Shown: piece by piece, positions 62,018 to 64,000 of the stretch
Position numbering within the stretch: position 1 is the stretch's first letter
Layout of the letters: every line of letters starts with the position of its first letter
NCBI RefSeq assembly: GCF_030540825.1
Contig: NZ_JAUOEO010000001.1
Location: forward strand, 3,485,001-3,549,000
Reading direction: 5' to 3'
DNA: 64,000 bases
Origin: Flavivirga spongiicola
GTDB lineage: Bacteria > Bacteroidota > Bacteroidia > Flavobacteriales > Flavobacteriaceae
Position numbers and translations under genes: made by a program
The notes under the pieces: model-generated
What the model saw: only the letters and a program-made list of their open reading frames with translations
Told to the model about the DNA's origin: nothing
Databases searched by the model: none

Positions 62018-63505
62018 TTAATAATCAGGATTTTGAACAATAATCCCTCCTGATTGGTCAATTGCCTCCTGAGGAATTGGGTATAATGCATGCTTAGGTT
62101 GATAGCCCAAACCTCCCAATACCGAAGGAGCATCGCCCCAACGCACTAAATCGTAAAATCTCGATTCTTCTAGAGCAAATTCAACACGTCTCTCCTGTTT
62201 TATTGCATCCCTAAGTGTACTTTGAGAAGAAGCACTTGTATTAGGAAGACCAGCTCTTGAGCGGATTAAGTTTATTAAACTAATTACTTCTGATTGAGGG
62301 GCTGCACCTGACTCATTGCCAGCTTCGGCCGCCATAAGAATAACATCTGCATATCTGATAATTTTAATGTTCTCCCATCTGTTGGCATTTGTTCCAAAAT
62401 CATCACGAGCACTATCCATAGTATAAGCTTTTTTATTCCAATACTTTTGTGCTAGAGGTGGTGAATCGGGTAAAGTTCCACTTCCAAAACCACCGTCATC
62501 CTGCCCAGATTCCAATAAAGTGTTAGCTTTTCTTGAGTCTCCAGCTTCAAAAGCATCAACTAGGTTTTGTGTAGGTGTATTAAAGCCCCAGCCTAAATTC
62601 CAAACCCCTGTTCCTCTAACACCTTGCGAAACAAAATAAATACTAGCAAATCTCTCTCCACTTTCAGTTATGGTTTGTTGAATTTCAAAAATAGACTCTA
62701 CACCATTATTACCACCAATTTCGAACAGATTAACCAAATTAGGGTCTAGGCTATAAGATTGAGAGTCAATAACTTCTTTAGATTTATTATAGGCACTTGT
62801 CCATTGCTCTTGATAGAGATACAATTTGGCCAATAGTGATTTAGCAAACCCAGAAGTAGATCTTCCAGGAAAACTTGCCCAAGTTTGCGGTAAGTTTTTT
62901 TCAGCGATCAGCAAGTCATCCTCAATAAATTTATCTATATCGGCAATAGAAGATTTTGGCGCAAAAGCATCGGATGGGACATCAATTGTAACTGTAATTA
63001 TTGGCACCTCTCCATAATCCCTGCGCAACTCAAAATACATTAATGCTCTAACTACTCTAGCTTCAGCATCGTTGATTAAACTTCCTTCATCTGTAACTCC
63101 AGACTCTTCTATATTGTTTATTACTTCATTACACGCAAAAATAACTTCGTAATGCGAATTCCACCATTGCGTACTCAACCCATTGGTAGCAATATATTCA
63201 AAATCATTAAATGCAGTGCCATTGGCTGCGGAATCACCAGTTGTGCTTCCTTTTTGTGCGTCGTCAGATCTTATACTCCCAAACCAATGCCTGTTCCAAC
63301 TTCCTACATTTGTAGTTCTTAATAATGAATAAATTCCAAATACAGCGGCTTCTTGACCACCAACACCCAATTCTTCATTATTTGCCACTTCTCCTAGCGG
63401 TAATCTGTCTAAAAAGTCGTCATGGCAAGAAAAGGATATTATTGATATTACTAATAAAACTGCCAAGGACCATACTTTTAATTTAATAAATTTTATATTA
63501 TTCAT
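62018..63505 (-). CDS. SusD/RagB-type surface glycan-binding lipoprotein
   Basis: The 495-residue lipoprotein (SFSC, Cys27) pairs with the partial SusC just upstream. SusD signatures are EARVVRALMYFELRRDYGEV, GFAKSLLAKLYLYQEQW, NIKIIRYADVILMAAEAGNE and the C-terminal RRVEFALEESRFYDLVRWGD ending HALYPIPQEAID. Compared with the SusD at 4680 it is 77 residues shorter and diverged, so the two pairs serve different glycans. The gap to SusC is 10 bp. Confidence 0.95.
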   Translation of the reverse strand: MNNIKFIKLKVWSLAVLLVISIISFSCHDDFLDRLPLGEVANNEELGVGGQEAAVFGIYSLLRTTNVGSWNRHWFGSIRSDDAQKGSTTGDSAANGTAFNDFEYIATNGLSTQWWNSHYEVIFACNEVINNIEESGVTDEGSLINDAEARVVRALMYFELRRDYGEVPIITVTIDVPSDAFAPKSSIADIDKFIEDDLLIAEKNLPQTWASFPGRSTSGFAKSLLAKLYLYQEQWTSAYNKSKEVIDSQSYSLDPNLVNLFEIGGNNGVESIFEIQQTITESGERFASIYFVSQGVRGTGVWNLGWGFNTPTQNLVDAFEAGDSRKANTLLESGQDDGGFGSGTLPDSPPLAQKYWNKKAYTMDSARDDFGTNANRWENIKIIRYADVILMAAEAGNESGAAPQSEVISLINLIRSRAGLPNTSASSQSTLRDAIKQERRVEFALEESRFYDLVRWGDAPSVLGGLGYQPKHALYPIPQEAIDQSGGIIVQNPDY

Positions 63506-63515
63506 ATGCTTTTTT

Positions 63516-64000
63516 TTAAAATGTTAAACTAAGTCCAAGTGTGGATATTACAGGAACCGGATAGCCTCCATTATCAACCCCAAAAGAAGTTGGAGAACCA
63601 CCTGCTTCTGGCGTAAAACCAGAGGTGTCCTTCCAAGTATATAAATTCTGAATGTTAGCAAATACTTTTAATTGCTGTATATTCAACCTTTCCAGGATTT
63701 TCTTATCAAGATTGTAACCAAATTGAAGGTTTCGTACTCTAAAGTAACTCCCGTCTTCAATCATATAGGTAGAAGGCTGTCTGTTATAATCTGTTGAAAA
63801 CAGTCTAGGTTCCCAATTTGATGATCCAGAACCGTCCCACCTGCCCGCTCTGTCTGCTCTAAAATTAAATTGTGCAAACGAATTTCCGTTACCCCAATTA
63901 CGGTATATCTCATTGCCGTAAACGCCTTGAAAATCCATATTCAAATAAAAGTTCTTGTATTTTAAATTTGTATAAAACCCATACGTAAAGTCAGGTGTTG
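63516..64000 (-). CDS. SusC/RagA-type TonB-linked transporter, C-terminal part (5' end outside window)
   Basis: The frame is open to the window edge: beyond the Met at 63944 it continues upstream as TPDFTYGFYTNLKYKNFYLN, so about 160 C-terminal residues are present. The beta-barrel end is typical: NMDFQGVYGNEIYRNW, STYMIEDGSYFRVRNLQFGY, QQLKVFANIQNLYTWKDTSG and the terminal LGLSLTF. It heads the - strand operon with SusD, the LamG lipoprotein, the GH144 genes and GH3. Its promoter and any regulator are outside the window. Confidence 0.93.
   Translation of the reverse strand, partial: TPDFTYGFYTNLKYKNFYLNMDFQGVYGNEIYRNWGNGNSFAQFNFRADRAGRWDGSGSSNWEPRLFSTDYNRQPSTYMIEDGSYFRVRNLQFGYNLDKKILERLNIQQLKVFANIQNLYTWKDTSGFTPEAGGSPTSFGVDNGGYPVPVISTLGLSLTF

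Noticed and set aside
61984..62133. Longer N-terminus for the LamG lipoprotein, overlapping susD
   Set aside because: The extra 50 residues are the wrong frame of the susD 3' end; ATG 61983 gives a clean lipoprotein signal.
1..64000. Search for tRNA, rRNA, riboswitch, origin, phage or integrase genes
   Set aside because: Nothing convincing was seen by eye; a covariance-model search would be needed to exclude small RNAs.

Overview
The window looks like chromosomal DNA of a marine polysaccharide-degrading member of the Bacteroidota, most likely a Flavobacteriaceae species. The evidence is AT-rich DNA, two SusC/SusD pairs, many surface lipoproteins, a type IX secretion tail on a lyase, a one-protein hybrid two-component regulator, and promoters with the Bacteroidota -7 box TAnnTTTG rather than sigma70 boxes. 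Almost every gene belongs to polysaccharide utilization. I found no rRNA, tRNA, phage, transposase or CRISPR.

Region 1 (1-16,088, + strand) starts inside a heparinase II/III-like lyase. It continues with SusC, SusD, a probable surface glycan-binding lipoprotein, a GH88 unsaturated uronyl hydrolase, two sulfatases and a secreted family 8-like lyase. Region 2 (16,447-27,993, - strand) has a second family 8-like lyase, a GH63/MGH1-like hydrolase, a CBM9-like lipoprotein, a sulfamidase-like sulfatase, an MFS importer, a ROK kinase and another sulfatase. Region 3 (28,190-38,702, + strand) holds the hybrid regulator, a wrecked KDPG aldolase remnant, a TRAP transporter, a NagB/PIG-L fusion and a phosphoesterase. 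Together, regions 1-3 read as a system for a sulfated, uronic-acid and amino-sugar containing polysaccharide (glycosaminoglycan-like). Lyases make unsaturated oligomers, sulfatases strip sulfate, GH88 releases the unsaturated uronate, and TRAP/MFS importers plus NagB feed central metabolism.

Region 4 (38,747-64,000) has a sulfatase, an eight-heme cytochrome fused to HEAT and TPR repeats, and then a long - strand block. In transcription order that block is SusC (partial), SusD, a lipoprotein with a duplicated LamG domain, two GH144-type proteins, a phosphoesterase, an esterase and GH3; then GH2, an esterase, a sulfatase, GH97, an EEP-family phosphatase/nuclease and a sugar porter. The GH144 + GH3 + SusCD part resembles known beta-1,2-glucan loci.

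The strongest non-genic signal is a direct repeat of GWAACAT half-sites spaced 22 bp. It occurs at three promoters (susC, the - strand sulfatase operon, the TRAP operon), each time with the proximal half-site starting exactly 36 bp upstream of a TAnnTTTG-like -7 box. This is a good candidate operator for the hybrid regulator at 28,190. Other notable items are an eda remnant with two stops and a frameshift behind one of these operators, a tandem duplication of a sulfatase gene's 5' end, a 576-bp near-identical in-frame LamG duplication, and a family of MITE-like palindromes, two of which have their loop inverted relative to their arms.
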